DNA from: a virus | Direction: 5' to 3' (one strand) | IMG/VR virus record: IMGVR_UViG_3300045976_000284 | Span: 1-32,573 of that record | Length of the DNA stretch: 32,573 bases | Part shown: positions 21,661 through 29,477 of the stretch, piece after piece | How the letters are laid out: each line of letters starts with the position of its first letter | Position numbering within the stretch: position 1 is the stretch's first letter | The notes under the pieces: model-generated | Seen by the model: only the letters and a program-made list of their open reading frames with translations | What the model was told of the DNA's origin: nothing | Databases searched by the model: none | Position numbers and translations under genes: made by a program

Positions 21661-22067
21661 TCGGGGTGGTCCTCGGTGTTGAAGAAGCTGAGGCGGCCGC
21701 GCTCGGCGCGGAACGGCAGCTCGCGCGGCTCACGGAGCAGGAAGCCGAAGGGCCCCGTGAACCAGTCCGACGTGCTCTCGGCAACGCAGTCGAAGATCTC
21801 GACCGAGCCGACGATGCCGCCGCGGGCGAAGTCGTCGAAGCCCAACGGGATGACGATGCCGAAGGTGTCCTCGACGCCGGCGATCGCGGCGTCGAACTCG
21901 CGCCGCGTGCCGCCCTTGGACGCGTGGATCAGGCAGCGGCCGCGGAAGGGCGTCTTCCACTCGCGGTTCTCGACGTCCTTGAAGATCGGCGGCTCGCCGT
22001 TGATGGGCACGCCGGCGACGATGAAGTGGGACCAGGGCTGGCGGACGCTGAGGGCGATCACGAGCAT
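21657..22067 (-). CDS. ASCH-domain protein
   Basis: A 136-residue protein with a clear ASCH fold signature: VIALSVRQPWSHFIVAG at the start, then KDVENREWKTPFRGRCLIHASKG (21 residues: K31 to G51 region), then GIVGSVEIFDCV and a WFTGPFGFLL segment. ASCH domains (PUA-related) are thought to bind RNA or modified nucleotides; some are amidohydrolases acting on modified nucleosides. It is common in phage accessory regions, and its exact substrate here is unknown. It overlaps the upstream gene by 10 bases and couples to the Lar-like gene (ATGA). Confidence 0.88.
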   Translation of the reverse strand: MLVIALSVRQPWSHFIVAGVPINGEPPIFKDVENREWKTPFRGRCLIHASKGGTRREFDAAIAGVEDTFGIVIPLGFDDFARGGIVGSVEIFDCVAESTSDWFTGPFGFLLREPRELPFRAERGRLSFFNTEDHPE

Positions 22068-22348
22068 CTCCGACGCAGTTCGGCGACAAGAGACGGGTGC
22101 GCCACCAGCCGCCCACCCAGCATCCAGGCGCAGGGATGCCGCTCCTCGCGACGTCGCACCTGCCAGCGCTTGCGGCGGCGGTGCCGCGGGCCGACGCGGA
22201 CGACGTCGAAGTGCACGACGGTCTCCATCGCGTAGGGCGACTCGACGATGTCGATGCCGGCCGCGGCACGGAGACCCGTCTCCATCGCGACGACCGACTG
22301 CGGTCGCTGCACCGGGATGCCGAACATGAGGTCGTAGCGGAACGTCAT
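22058..22348 (-). CDS. Small basic hypothetical protein (96 aa)
   Basis: The N-terminal half is mixed alpha/beta (TFRYDLMFGIPVQRPQSVV). The middle is strongly basic (RVGPRHRRRKRWQVRRREER), consistent with nucleic-acid binding. The end is LVAELRRRCS. The start overlaps the upstream membrane gene's stop (ATGA), with GGAG upstream. No family recognised. Confidence 0.6.
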   Translation of the reverse strand: MTFRYDLMFGIPVQRPQSVVAMETGLRAAAGIDIVESPYAMETVVHFDVVRVGPRHRRRKRWQVRRREERHPCAWMLGGRLVAHPSLVAELRRRCS

Positions 22349-22788
22349 TGCAGCGCGCTCCAGAAGTTGAACGCCTCGATCGCGATCGCCGCCGCGTTCA
22401 GCGGCATCAGCCCCCACAGCCGCCGCTCGAGCGACAGCCAGATCCAGGCGACGCCCGCCGCCAGGTACCAGCTGGCGCCCACCACGGTGGTCGAGCCCTC
22501 CCACATGCCGGCGAGCGTCGTGAAGGACGCCAGGAGCTCCAGCACGAGCCAAACGACACGCCGGCGACGCGAAACGACCCCTGGCCGGATCGCCGGCCGC
22601 ACCACGCGCTGCGCGCGCTGGCGCTCGACCTCCGTGCCGAGGCGGAACATCTCGCGGGCGAAGGTCATCGAGGTGCGGCGCTGATCCGGCGTCATCTGCT
22701 CGAGGACGGGCGCGTGCGCGAGGCTCATCATCGAGAGCAGGCCCTCGGAGCTGGGCTCGAGGCGCGGCGAGGTGTCGACGGCGGCCAT
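22345..22788 (-). CDS. Membrane protein, three predicted spans
   Basis: A 147-residue protein. The first 70 residues are soluble with a helix (DQRRTSMTFAREMFRLGTEV) and an Arg-rich patch (SRRRRVV). Three hydrophobic segments follow at about 78-96, 100-119 and 126-144, the last reading LNAAAIAIEAFNFWSALQ. An inner-membrane protein with a cytoplasmic N-terminal part is likely. No family is assigned. It is coupled to the neighbours on both sides (TGATG and ATGA). Confidence 0.65.
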   Translation of the reverse strand: MAAVDTSPRLEPSSEGLLSMMSLAHAPVLEQMTPDQRRTSMTFAREMFRLGTEVERQRAQRVVRPAIRPGVVSRRRRVVWLVLELLASFTTLAGMWEGSTTVVGASWYLAAGVAWIWLSLERRLWGLMPLNAAAIAIEAFNFWSALQ

Positions 22789-22940
22789 CAGTAGGTCTCC
22801 CCGAAGAACAGGTAGGTGACCGCCGCGCAGATCGCCCACGCGAACGAGAACACCAGGGCCAGGATGAAGGCGTCGCGGAACGCCGTGTAGACCGCGAGCA
22901 AGGCGCGCGCGACGACGCGGAGGAGGGTGCGCCAGGTCAT
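22788..22940 (-). CDS. 50-residue single-pass membrane protein
   Basis: A basic N-terminus (MTWRTLLRVVARALL) leads into one long hydrophobic helix (FILALVFSFAWAICAAVTYL) and a short end. ATGA overlap with the methyltransferase stop. Together with the next gene it forms a membrane pair directly after the methyltransferase. Function unknown. Confidence 0.6.
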   Translation of the reverse strand: MTWRTLLRVVARALLAVYTAFRDAFILALVFSFAWAICAAVTYLFFGETY

Positions 22941-24847
22941 GCTGCGGCTCCCTGCGCGACGCTGAGCGCCACCGCGACCGGGCGCACCCAGATGGGCGAG
23001 GCGGACAGCTGGAACGTCTCTCCGCTCCACGCCAGCAGCAGCGTGCGCCCCATCTCGCCGGCGATGGCCTCCGCGGCCGCCGGCGGGACAGCGTTCCCGA
23101 TGCGTTCGCGCCAGGCGCTGTCGCTGAGGCCATCGAGCTCGAGCTGCTCCTCGGGGTCGACCAGCGACTGCAGTGCGGCGAGTTCCAGCGTCGTGAACGG
23201 CCGGTGCCAGGTGCCGTCCTCGCTGACGATGCGCGCGACGAGCTTCTGGTCCGAGGCCGGCAGCGGGCGGGGATCGGCGACCGACCAGCGGCCGTTGTCA
23301 TGGCAGGCAGCCGCGCTCACGGCGCCGGCTGTGCCGTCCCAGGGCACGACGCCATAGTGGCCGCCCGTGAGGTAGGCGCCGCGATCGACGTCAAGGCCCG
23401 CGCGCGGGTCGGCGATCGACAGCCAGCCGCCTTGCACGCCCTTGCCACCGGCGATGACCGTGCGCGCGGGCTCGTCCCAAGCGCCGACGGCGAGGTTGTT
23501 GCCGTGGCGATTCCAGTCCGGCCGGGGATCGGCCACCGCATAGGCTCCGGTGTCGTCGCCACCAATGACCGTGCGCGCCGGGCGCTCCCAGCCCGCCACG
23601 GGGTACTTCGAGAACAGCGGGCCCGGCCGCGGCCGCGGGTCCGCCACCGACTGCGTGTTCGAGCCAGGCGCCGCGCGGCCGGACGTGACCGTGCCGGCGG
23701 CACGATCCCACCGCACGACCCGGAAGCCGTGGAACTCGTTGTCGGGGACGCGTGGGTCAGCCACCGCGAAGCGGCCCTGGTTCGGCCAGGCCTGCGCCGT
23801 CATCGCACCGGTCGTGTCGCCCATGCGGTGCACCCCGTAGTGCTGGCCGGCGTTCCAGCCCGCGGACTGCGCGACGCGGGGATCTGCGACGCTGAACGCG
23901 CCGTTCGACGGCCGGCTCTCGCCGGCGACGACGCCGCTCGGCTCGCCCCACGCGCGGACACCGTAGCCGCCGCGGTGCATGGCCGGCACCAGCAGGTAGT
24001 CGCGCAGCTGACCATCCTCGACGGCGAGCCGGTTCAGGCTGCGCCAGTCCGAGCCGGCCTCGACGAACGCCAGGCGCACCCAGGTCTTCCACTGCAGCTC
24101 GGGCACGCGGTGCATCGGGCCCGCGCGCAGATCGCCCGGCAGCAGCATGCGGCCGAGGACGTCGCCGACGGCGCGCAGCGGGCGCTTGGCAGGCTCGTAC
24201 AGCAGCGGCGGCACCTTCGCGAGATGGCGCGCGACGAGCAGGAAGCGCTTGCGGCTCTGCGCGAGGCCGCCGAGCTCGCCGCAGTCGTGCGTCGTCTCCG
24301 CGGTGGCATAGCCGTAAGCGCGCAGCATCGCCGTGATGCGATCGAGTAGCGCGCGCCCGCGCGTCGCCAGCCGCGGCACGTTCTCGAAGACGATCAGCTC
24401 CGGCGGATCGTCGGCCCAGGCCTCGAGCATCAGCCAGACGCCGCGCAGCGTGAGCCGATTCAGCGCCTGGTACTTGTCGGTGCGGCTCTTCGCCTCCGAC
24501 AGCAGGCCGCTGAAGCCCTTGCAGGGCGCCGACAGGAAGACGATGTGCGGCCGCTCGCCGCCTGCGGCGCGCTGGATGTCGGCGGGCGTCGCCTCGCGCC
24601 AGTCCGCTGGCGGCTCGGCGTTGTGGAAGGCGCGGTACTGCTCACGGTCGAAGAGGTCGAGGACGGTGCCCGGCACGCCCGCCAGTCGGGCGAAGTCGCG
24701 CATCGCCGCGGGGTCGACGTCGATGCCACCGATGCAGCGGAAGCGCGCCTGCAGGGTGCCGACGCGCGCGCGGCCGCGGTTGAAGCCCTTCGCGCCGCCG
24801 CCGAGACCGGCGAACAGGTGGAAGTGGCGGATTTCGACGGGGGTCAC
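22937..24847 (-). CDS. DNA cytosine-C5 methyltransferase with six VADPR repeats
   Basis: A 636-residue C5 methyltransferase. Readable motifs: I, HLFAGLGGGAKGF (10-22); IV, SAPCKGFSG with catalytic Cys109; VI, ENVPRL (155-160); VIII, QSRKRFLLVA (197-206); X, RIGNAVPP (592-599). About 290 residues between VIII and X replace a normal target-recognition region. They contain six repeats of about 37-45 residues, each roughly x-V-x-x-W-D-x-P-A-x-T-V followed by SVADPR; the VADPR ends lie near 324, 366, 405, 442, 482 and 527. It transfers a methyl group from AdoMet to cytosine, presumably to protect phage DNA or mimic host methylation. No partner endonuclease is seen next to it, so it looks like an orphan. 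Confidence 0.92.
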   Translation of the reverse strand: MTPVEIRHFHLFAGLGGGAKGFNRGRARVGTLQARFRCIGGIDVDPAAMRDFARLAGVPGTVLDLFDREQYRAFHNAEPPADWREATPADIQRAAGGERPHIVFLSAPCKGFSGLLSEAKSRTDKYQALNRLTLRGVWLMLEAWADDPPELIVFENVPRLATRGRALLDRITAMLRAYGYATAETTHDCGELGGLAQSRKRFLLVARHLAKVPPLLYEPAKRPLRAVGDVLGRMLLPGDLRAGPMHRVPELQWKTWVRLAFVEAGSDWRSLNRLAVEDGQLRDYLLVPAMHRGGYGVRAWGEPSGVVAGESRPSNGAFSVADPRVAQSAGWNAGQHYGVHRMGDTTGAMTAQAWPNQGRFAVADPRVPDNEFHGFRVVRWDRAAGTVTSGRAAPGSNTQSVADPRPRPGPLFSKYPVAGWERPARTVIGGDDTGAYAVADPRPDWNRHGNNLAVGAWDEPARTVIAGGKGVQGGWLSIADPRAGLDVDRGAYLTGGHYGVVPWDGTAGAVSAAACHDNGRWSVADPRPLPASDQKLVARIVSEDGTWHRPFTTLELAALQSLVDPEEQLELDGLSDSAWRERIGNAVPPAAAEAIAGEMGRTLLLAWSGETFQLSASPIWVRPVAVALSVAQGAAA

Positions 24848-25371
24848 GCTGCGCCGCCTTCCGCGCCCGCCTTGCGCGCACCGCGGCCACCGCGCGTGCC
24901 CTTGGGCGCGGCCGCGTCGCCATCGGTGCCGGCCGCCTCCTGCTTCGCCGCCTCGAGCGCCGCGATCGCCGCCTCGACGTCCTCCAGGAGGTTGTCGCTC
25001 TGCAGCTCGGGGTCGATCGCGGCGACCAGGCGCACGAGCGCGCGGGCGTAGGCCTGGTCGGCACCGCTGGGCTTCGGCACGTCGCCGGGCGCCAGGAGCG
25101 AGGCCGGCATGTCGTCGTCCTCCGCGCGCTCGGCCGCGAGCTCCGCGCGGATCTCGTCGCGCAGCTCCGCCATCGCGCGATCGGAGAGCTTGTCGACGAT
25201 GTTGACCGGTGGCGGCAGCGAGCTGGCGCGGCCGCGCAGGAAAGGCAGCAGGCGCGCGACCGGCATCGAACCGACTTCGCGGTTCGAGCTGTAGAAGGTG
25301 CCGCCGCTGGCCTGCCAGAGCGCGCGGAGCTCGGCGTCGGTCAAGCCCGGCGCCTCGGTGGGGTTCGTCAT
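24844..25371 (-). CDS. Hypothetical protein upstream of the methyltransferase (175 aa)
   Basis: The N-terminal 45 residues (GLTDAELRALWQASGGTFYS, then VARLLPFLRGR) resemble the short start domain of several phage early proteins. The middle is helical and acidic (LRDEIRAELAAERAEDDD), then LLEDVEAAIAALEAAKQEA. The tail is low-complexity Lys/Gly/Ala (KGTRGGRGARKAG). AAGGAC precedes the ATG, and the stop overlaps the methyltransferase start (ATGA). A nucleic-acid-associated role is possible from the basic tail. Function unknown. Confidence 0.6.
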   Translation of the reverse strand: MTNPTEAPGLTDAELRALWQASGGTFYSSNREVGSMPVARLLPFLRGRASSLPPPVNIVDKLSDRAMAELRDEIRAELAAERAEDDDMPASLLAPGDVPKPSGADQAYARALVRLVAAIDPELQSDNLLEDVEAAIAALEAAKQEAAGTDGDAAAPKGTRGGRGARKAGAEGGAA

Positions 25372-25421
25372 GGTGGTGTCCTTGACGCGGGCCGCGCTCG
25401 CGGCGCCGCGTGGTCAGGTGG

Positions 25422-25595
25422 TCAGGTCGTGGCCGGCTCGTCGATCTCGAGGGCCTCGCACACGGTCGCGGTCGACAGGGCGAATGCCTGCGCGACGGCC
25501 GCGACCGCGGCGGAGATCGGTGCCGCCGGATCCAGTGCGCGGGCGCGTTCGAACGCCGCGCGCAGCCGGTCGATGGAGACGATCGGCGCGTCCAC
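25422..25595 (-). CDS. Small helical protein (57 aa), GTG start
   Basis: A short helical frame (VSIDRLRAAFERARALD; ISAAVAAVAQAFALSTATV; EALEIDEPATT) that could hold a helix-turn-helix (ALSTATVCEAL). The likely start is GTG at 25595, 2 bases after the upstream stop; no good RBS is visible, so coupling is assumed. The amino-acid pattern looks genuine. Confidence 0.5.
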   Translation of the reverse strand: MDAPIVSIDRLRAAFERARALDPAAPISAAVAAVAQAFALSTATVCEALEIDEPATT

Positions 25596-25597
25596 GG

Positions 25598-26296
25598 TCA
25601 GTGGGCGGTGCCCGCGAACGCCGCCGTGGCGGCCTCGCGCGCGGCGGCCTGCTGCTCGGCCTTCGTCGGATTGCGCGCCGGCGCGGGCACCGCGGTCTTC
25701 GGCGCGCTCTTCTGCGCCGGTGCGGCGTCCGCCTTGGTGTCGGCCTCGAACGCCGCGGTCGTGCCGTCGATGGCGTCCTGCTTCTGCTTCGGCGCCAGCA
25801 GGCGGATCTTGGTCTCCAGCTTCAGCAGCTCGCGCAGCTGGCCGACCTGGGGCGCGCCGACGTGCTTCGACTGCAGGTGCATCATCACCTTGACGGTGCC
25901 GCCTTCCTTCGGCCAGATGCGGATGCGCTTGATCTCGATCTCGTCGACGACGATGTTCGAGTCGCCGCCGAGGCCGCGGTCGATGGTGAGCTCGTAGCCG
26001 ACCCACTTCAGCGAGAGCGCGATCGGCGCCTGCAGGGCCGCCGTGCGCAGCACGGGCTTCTTCGAGACCTTCTGGATGCTGTCCAGGGACATCTGCTTCT
26101 CCTCGGCCTCGCTCTCGATCTCGCGATACAGCATGTCGAGCAGCTCGGCGTCGAAGAGGTTGAGGACGTCGTTCGCGCCTTCGTGCTCCACGACGATGTC
26201 CGTCGTGTGCACGATCTCCGCGCCCTTCTTGCGGGCGGGCAGCGAGAGGCCTGCCACCTTGACGGGCAGGAAGTTGGGGAGTTGGAAGACGGACAT
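25598..26296 (-). CDS. Conserved-looking protein of the RecT/exonuclease module (232 aa)
   Basis: The N-terminal 160 residues are mixed alpha/beta (FQLPNFLPVKVAGLSLPA, then NDVLNLFDAELLDMLYREIE, then IVVDEIEIKRIRIWPKEGG). A helix follows (VGQLRELLKLETKIRLLAPK), then an Ala/Lys/Pro-rich tail from about 185. I do not recognise the family. It lies directly after recT, 70 bases away, in the same operon as the exonuclease, so a role in phage recombination or single-strand handling is likely by context only. The ATG has GAAAGGGAC upstream. Confidence 0.7.
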   Translation of the reverse strand: MSVFQLPNFLPVKVAGLSLPARKKGAEIVHTTDIVVEHEGANDVLNLFDAELLDMLYREIESEAEEKQMSLDSIQKVSKKPVLRTAALQAPIALSLKWVGYELTIDRGLGGDSNIVVDEIEIKRIRIWPKEGGTVKVMMHLQSKHVGAPQVGQLRELLKLETKIRLLAPKQKQDAIDGTTAAFEADTKADAAPAQKSAPKTAVPAPARNPTKAEQQAAAREAATAAFAGTAH

Positions 26297-26366
26297 CGAG
26301 GTCCCTTTCGAAGCGGTGGATCACGAGGTGCGGCCGAACGGCGGCCGCGGGCCGGCGGCGCGGGCG

Positions 26367-27404
26367 TCAGCCCGGCCAGCGTTCGTTGAAGGCCGTCGAC
26401 ACGGCGGCCGCGGCGTCGCCGAGCTCCGAGCGCGCGAGGTCGAGCACCGAGGCCGCCTCGTCGCGGTCGCGCGCCTTGCTGACCTGGTCGATGTACTGGT
26501 CGACGGTGAAGCCGGGGCCCTGCGTCGGCGCAGCGGCGGCAGGAGGTGCATCGGCGGCCGCGGGCGGCGGCGGGGCCCCGCGCTTCGCCGCGGCGCGCGG
26601 CGCCGGCGTGCTCGCCGGGGGTTGGGGCGGCGTAGGCACCTCGCCGGTCTCCGGGTCGGCGTCGAGGAAGCGCACGAGGTCGCCATCGAGCACCACGCCC
26701 TTGCCGGTGTCCGCCATCTCGGCCAGCTGCGTCGCCTGCGCGAGCTCGACGCTCTGCGGCATGTACTTCAGCACCTGCAGCAGGGCCACCTTGCGGCCGT
26801 ACATCTCGAAGTTGTTCTCCGAGGCGTTGGCGTAGTGGCGGTCGCCGACCTTGTTGTAGGCCTTCAGGTGGGCCTGCACCTTGGCGCGCGTCCAGACCTC
26901 GATGACGGCCATCTGCGCATCGCGGACGCGGCCGATCGCGTAGACGTGCGTCCACGTGCCGGTGGCGTCGTCGCCCGGCCGGTGGCGGCAGAACGGCGCG
27001 TCGCCGAGCTGGTAGTCGAACTCGTCGCCCGGGCGCACGACGCCGGTCCAGACCGTGGCGCGGCCGGCGCGCGAGACGAGATCGACGAGGCCCTTCCAGC
27101 CCGGCACGAAGGTGCACGTGCCCTTGTAGGGGATCAGGTAGCCCTGGCCGTTCACGCCGGGCTCGAGGCCCAGCTGGCCGGCGACCATCAGAGACGCGGC
27201 AATGCTCTGCGCGGAGCAGCGCTGCATGTCCGGGCTGCCGCTGAATGCCGTCAGCGCCAGGCGCGCCATGCGGTCCGGGTTCAGGTGCTTCGGCAGCGCG
27301 AGCGCGAGCTGGGGCTTGAACTTGTCCAGGAAGCCGCTGAAGGCGACCAGCGGGTTCGCCGGCGGCGCGCCGGTGGCGGCGCTGCGGAGGTTGGCGGCGC
27401 TCAT
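26367..27404 (-). CDS. recT: RecT-family single-strand annealing protein
   Basis: A 345-residue RecT/Redbeta-superfamily protein. The core spans about residues 20-235: FLDKFKPQLALALPKHLNPD, then RMARLALTAFSGSPDMQRCS, then AASLMVAGQLGLEPG, GQGYLIPYKG and FVPGWKGLVDLV (all RecT signatures). It then has a Pro/Ala-rich linker (about 255-300) and a helical C-terminal end (VDQYIDQVSKARDRDEAASV), more than the minimal family length. It anneals single strands made by the exonuclease. The ATG at 27404 has AAAGGAA upstream and overlaps the preceding small gene (ATGA). Confidence 0.95.
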   Translation of the reverse strand: MSAANLRSAATGAPPANPLVAFSGFLDKFKPQLALALPKHLNPDRMARLALTAFSGSPDMQRCSAQSIAASLMVAGQLGLEPGVNGQGYLIPYKGTCTFVPGWKGLVDLVSRAGRATVWTGVVRPGDEFDYQLGDAPFCRHRPGDDATGTWTHVYAIGRVRDAQMAVIEVWTRAKVQAHLKAYNKVGDRHYANASENNFEMYGRKVALLQVLKYMPQSVELAQATQLAEMADTGKGVVLDGDLVRFLDADPETGEVPTPPQPPASTPAPRAAAKRGAPPPPAAADAPPAAAAPTQGPGFTVDQYIDQVSKARDRDEAASVLDLARSELGDAAAAVSTAFNERWPG

Positions 27405-27634
27405 CGAGCGTTCCTTTCGGCGCGGTACAGCTCGGGGGTGATGACCTCGACCTTCGCGCGCGCGGGCTTGCCCTCGGCGACGGCTTCGGCGTTGAGCTTC
27501 GACGCGGCGCGCTGCTGCGCGTCGACGAAGCGGTCGGCATCCCAGACGCGGTGCTCGCGCACGGCGCTGCAGCCGGAGGTGTCGGTGTGCCGCAAGTGGA
27601 GGTCGCGGCAATGGAAGGTGTCGACGGCGCTCAT
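27401..27634 (-). CDS. Small protein between exonuclease and recT (77 aa)
   Basis: A soluble protein with an N-terminal half containing Cys and several His (DTFHCRDLHLRHTDTSGC), which could bind a metal, and a helical C-terminal half (QQRAASKLNAEAVAEGKPAR). AAAGGAGC is upstream of the ATG, and the stop is coupled to recT. Function unknown; position suggests an accessory recombination gene. Confidence 0.6.
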   Translation of the reverse strand: MSAVDTFHCRDLHLRHTDTSGCSAVREHRVWDADRFVDAQQRAASKLNAEAVAEGKPARAKVEVITPELYRAERNAR

Positions 27635-27659
27635 GGGCGCGTGCTCCTTTCGAGGTTGG

Positions 27660-28691
27660 TCAGCCGCGGAACCCGCGGTGCGGTTGCAGGGAGCGCGCGG
27701 TCGTGCGCTCGGTGAAGAGCTCGGCGAGGTCGGGGTGCTGGCGGCGCAGCGCCTGCGCGTTCAGCCTGGCCGTCTCGAACGACGGGAACGCATAGGCCGG
27801 CTTGCCCTCGATGGCGAGCGTCCGGTACTCGCCGAGGTACTCGGCGATCTGCAGGCGCAGCTCCTCGCGGCGGGCATCGAGCTGCTCGATCTGGCGGCCG
27901 AGCCGGCGCAGCTCGCGCGCGGCGTCGGCCACCTCGGGCGTCGCTTCGAGCGTGCGGCCGTTGTCGACCGGGTAGAGCTCGCGGATGTCGGCGTACTTGA
28001 TCGGGTCCGGCGGGACGTCGGCGAGGACGTGGTTCTCCCAGAAGTCGACGGCGCGCGCGCGCATCGCGGCGATCGTGACGTCGTCGCGCCGGATCCAGTA
28101 CAGGGCGACGTCGTCGAGGCCGATCAGCGCCGCGCACAGGCAGACCTCGCGCTCGGTCAGCGCCAGGCCGTGCATGAACTGGGCGGCGTACTCGATGGGC
28201 ACGTCGTCGGAGCCCTCGTCGCCCCACTTCCGGCGCGCGAAGCCCGTGACGGTCTTGCAGTCCGCCGTGATGACGTCGCCCGAGAAGCGGACGTCGGAGC
28301 CCGCGATCGTCGCGACGCCGCTGACGCGCAGCTCGAAGTCGATCTCGGCCGTCAACCAGGGCAGCTCGGCGTCGAAGTAGCGGCCGTTCTTGGCGACCAG
28401 CGCGACGTCGAGGCCGAGCTGCTGCAGCTTGTCGATCGCCATCGCGCGCACGATCGGCTCCAAGCGCTGGCCGCGGCGCTTGATGGCGTCGCCGATCGGG
28501 TCGACCTTCGGCGGCCCCGCGCGGCCGGTTTTCGCCTTCCAGAGCTCGACCGGCGTCTGCCAGGGCGAGATGCCCATCACCGCGGCGATCTCGGAGCCGC
28601 CTAACGCCTTGCGGCGGTCGTGGCGTGGCCGGCGGGGCGCGCGCGGCGGCTTCCCCGCGGTGGCACGCTCGAACGTCATCGCGTTGGCCAT
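27660..28691 (-). CDS. YqaJ-type viral recombinase exonuclease
   Basis: A 343-residue PD-(D/E)xK nuclease of the YqaJ (phage-type exonuclease) family. Signatures: LGGSEIAAVMGISPWQTPVE (30-49) with KTG; RRGQRLEP with Glu78; TAEIDFEL with Asp118; ITADCKTV where Asp144 and Lys146 form the D-x-K core; YAAQFMHGLAL (168-178) as the conserved Tyr/Gln motif. The C-terminal 100 residues are largely helical (LRRLGRQIEQLDARREELRL). It digests dsDNA ends to give single strands for the RecT protein downstream. The ATG at 28691 is preferred over the GTG at 28694 as it forms TGATG with the upstream stop. Confidence 0.92.
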   Translation of the reverse strand: MANAMTFERATAGKPPRAPRRPRHDRRKALGGSEIAAVMGISPWQTPVELWKAKTGRAGPPKVDPIGDAIKRRGQRLEPIVRAMAIDKLQQLGLDVALVAKNGRYFDAELPWLTAEIDFELRVSGVATIAGSDVRFSGDVITADCKTVTGFARRKWGDEGSDDVPIEYAAQFMHGLALTEREVCLCAALIGLDDVALYWIRRDDVTIAAMRARAVDFWENHVLADVPPDPIKYADIRELYPVDNGRTLEATPEVADAARELRRLGRQIEQLDARREELRLQIAEYLGEYRTLAIEGKPAYAFPSFETARLNAQALRRQHPDLAELFTERTTARSLQPHRGFRG

Positions 28692-28954
28692 CACAGCTGC
28701 CTCCGGCTGCGCATGTGGCCCTCGGCATAGCCGGCCAGCCAGGCGTCGCTGTGCGTCGAACCGGCGCGGAACGGGCAGTCGCGCGTCTCGCCGTCGGCGG
28801 CCGTCAGCAGGGCCGCGAGGCAGCCGTCGCGGTAGGGCTCGCTGCGCGCAGCGCGGTGCGAGCCGAAGGATTGCTCGTGCACCTGGTGCGCGCGCGCGAT
28901 GCGCTCGGCCCGGGCCTGGTCGGAGCCGGCGAAGATGTCGGCGGTCGTGGTCAC
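28691..28954 (-). CDS. Hypothetical early protein (87 aa)
   Basis: A soluble protein: TADIFAGSDQARAERIARAH, then RSEPYRDGCLAALLTAADG, then STHSDAWLAGYAEGHMRSRR at the end. The GTG at 28954 is chosen because it lies in GTGA with the upstream stop; an ATG 12 bases upstream is possible. The ending resembles the terminal segment of small phage proteins that recognise a D-x-W-L-x-G-Y element. Function unknown. Confidence 0.6.
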   Translation of the reverse strand: MTTTADIFAGSDQARAERIARAHQVHEQSFGSHRAARSEPYRDGCLAALLTAADGETRDCPFRAGSTHSDAWLAGYAEGHMRSRRQL

Positions 28955-29268
28955 GGCGCCACCCATCCCAGCACGACGGCGATGTGCACGCCGGCCTGCA
29001 GCCCGCGCACCAGCACCCAGGCGCCGCCGACGGCGAACGCCGCGGTCAGCAGGGCGCGCAGCACCTGCCGGTTCGTCGCGCGCTCCTCGTCGGCGACGTA
29101 GGGATGGATCCGCGCGACGCGCCCCGTGACCGGGATCACCGGGCCCGCGGCGCGCCGGCGCGCATGCGCATGCGGCGGCGGAGCGACGTAGAGGCCGCAG
29201 CGCGGGGGCGTGCGGTGGATCACCTCGGGCTCGCGCGTGCGCTCGACCGGGAAGTGGATGACGGTCAT
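28951..29268 (-). CDS. Single-pass or hairpin membrane protein (105 aa)
   Basis: The N-terminal 70 residues are soluble and Pro/Arg/His-rich (VIHFPVERTREPEVIHRTPP). A C-terminal hydrophobic region holds LLTAAFAVGGAWVLVRGLQ and HIAVVLGWVAP. AGGGGG precedes the ATG, with overlaps on both sides. No family recognised. Confidence 0.6.
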   Translation of the reverse strand: MTVIHFPVERTREPEVIHRTPPRCGLYVAPPPHAHARRRAAGPVIPVTGRVARIHPYVADEERATNRQVLRALLTAAFAVGGAWVLVRGLQAGVHIAVVLGWVAP

Positions 29269-29477
29269 GCAACCCCCTGCAGGTCGCCGAAGTCGTCGAC
29301 GACGGCGTGCTGGTGCGGCAGGCGCCGCGTGGCGTGGATGTCGTAGCGCGAGATCGACCACAGGCCGGGATCGCAGTGCGGCGCGTGGCGCGCGACGACG
29401 GTGTGCTCGTCGATGAGGACGGCGAGGCCGATCGCGCGGCGGCAGAGGCCGCGCTCGAAGACGGTGACGGTGGTCAC
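29265..29477 (-). CDS. Small hypothetical early protein (70 aa)
   Basis: A GTG start in GTGA with the upstream stop. The short beta-rich protein (TTVTVFERGLCRRAIGLAVL, then RHAPHCDPGLWSISRYDI) has two Cys and several His. Too short to assign. Confidence 0.55.
   Translation of the reverse strand: MTTVTVFERGLCRRAIGLAVLIDEHTVVARHAPHCDPGLWSISRYDIHATRRLPHQHAVVDDFGDLQGVA

Noticed and set aside
19641-22235. 864-codon + strand open frame over the leftward early genes
   Set aside because: No domain, Arg/Gly/Ala-rich shadow crossing several recognised - strand genes (Lar-like, ASCH, composite protein).
26043-28604. 853-codon + strand open frame over recT and the exonuclease
   Set aside because: Antisense shadow of recognised recombination genes.
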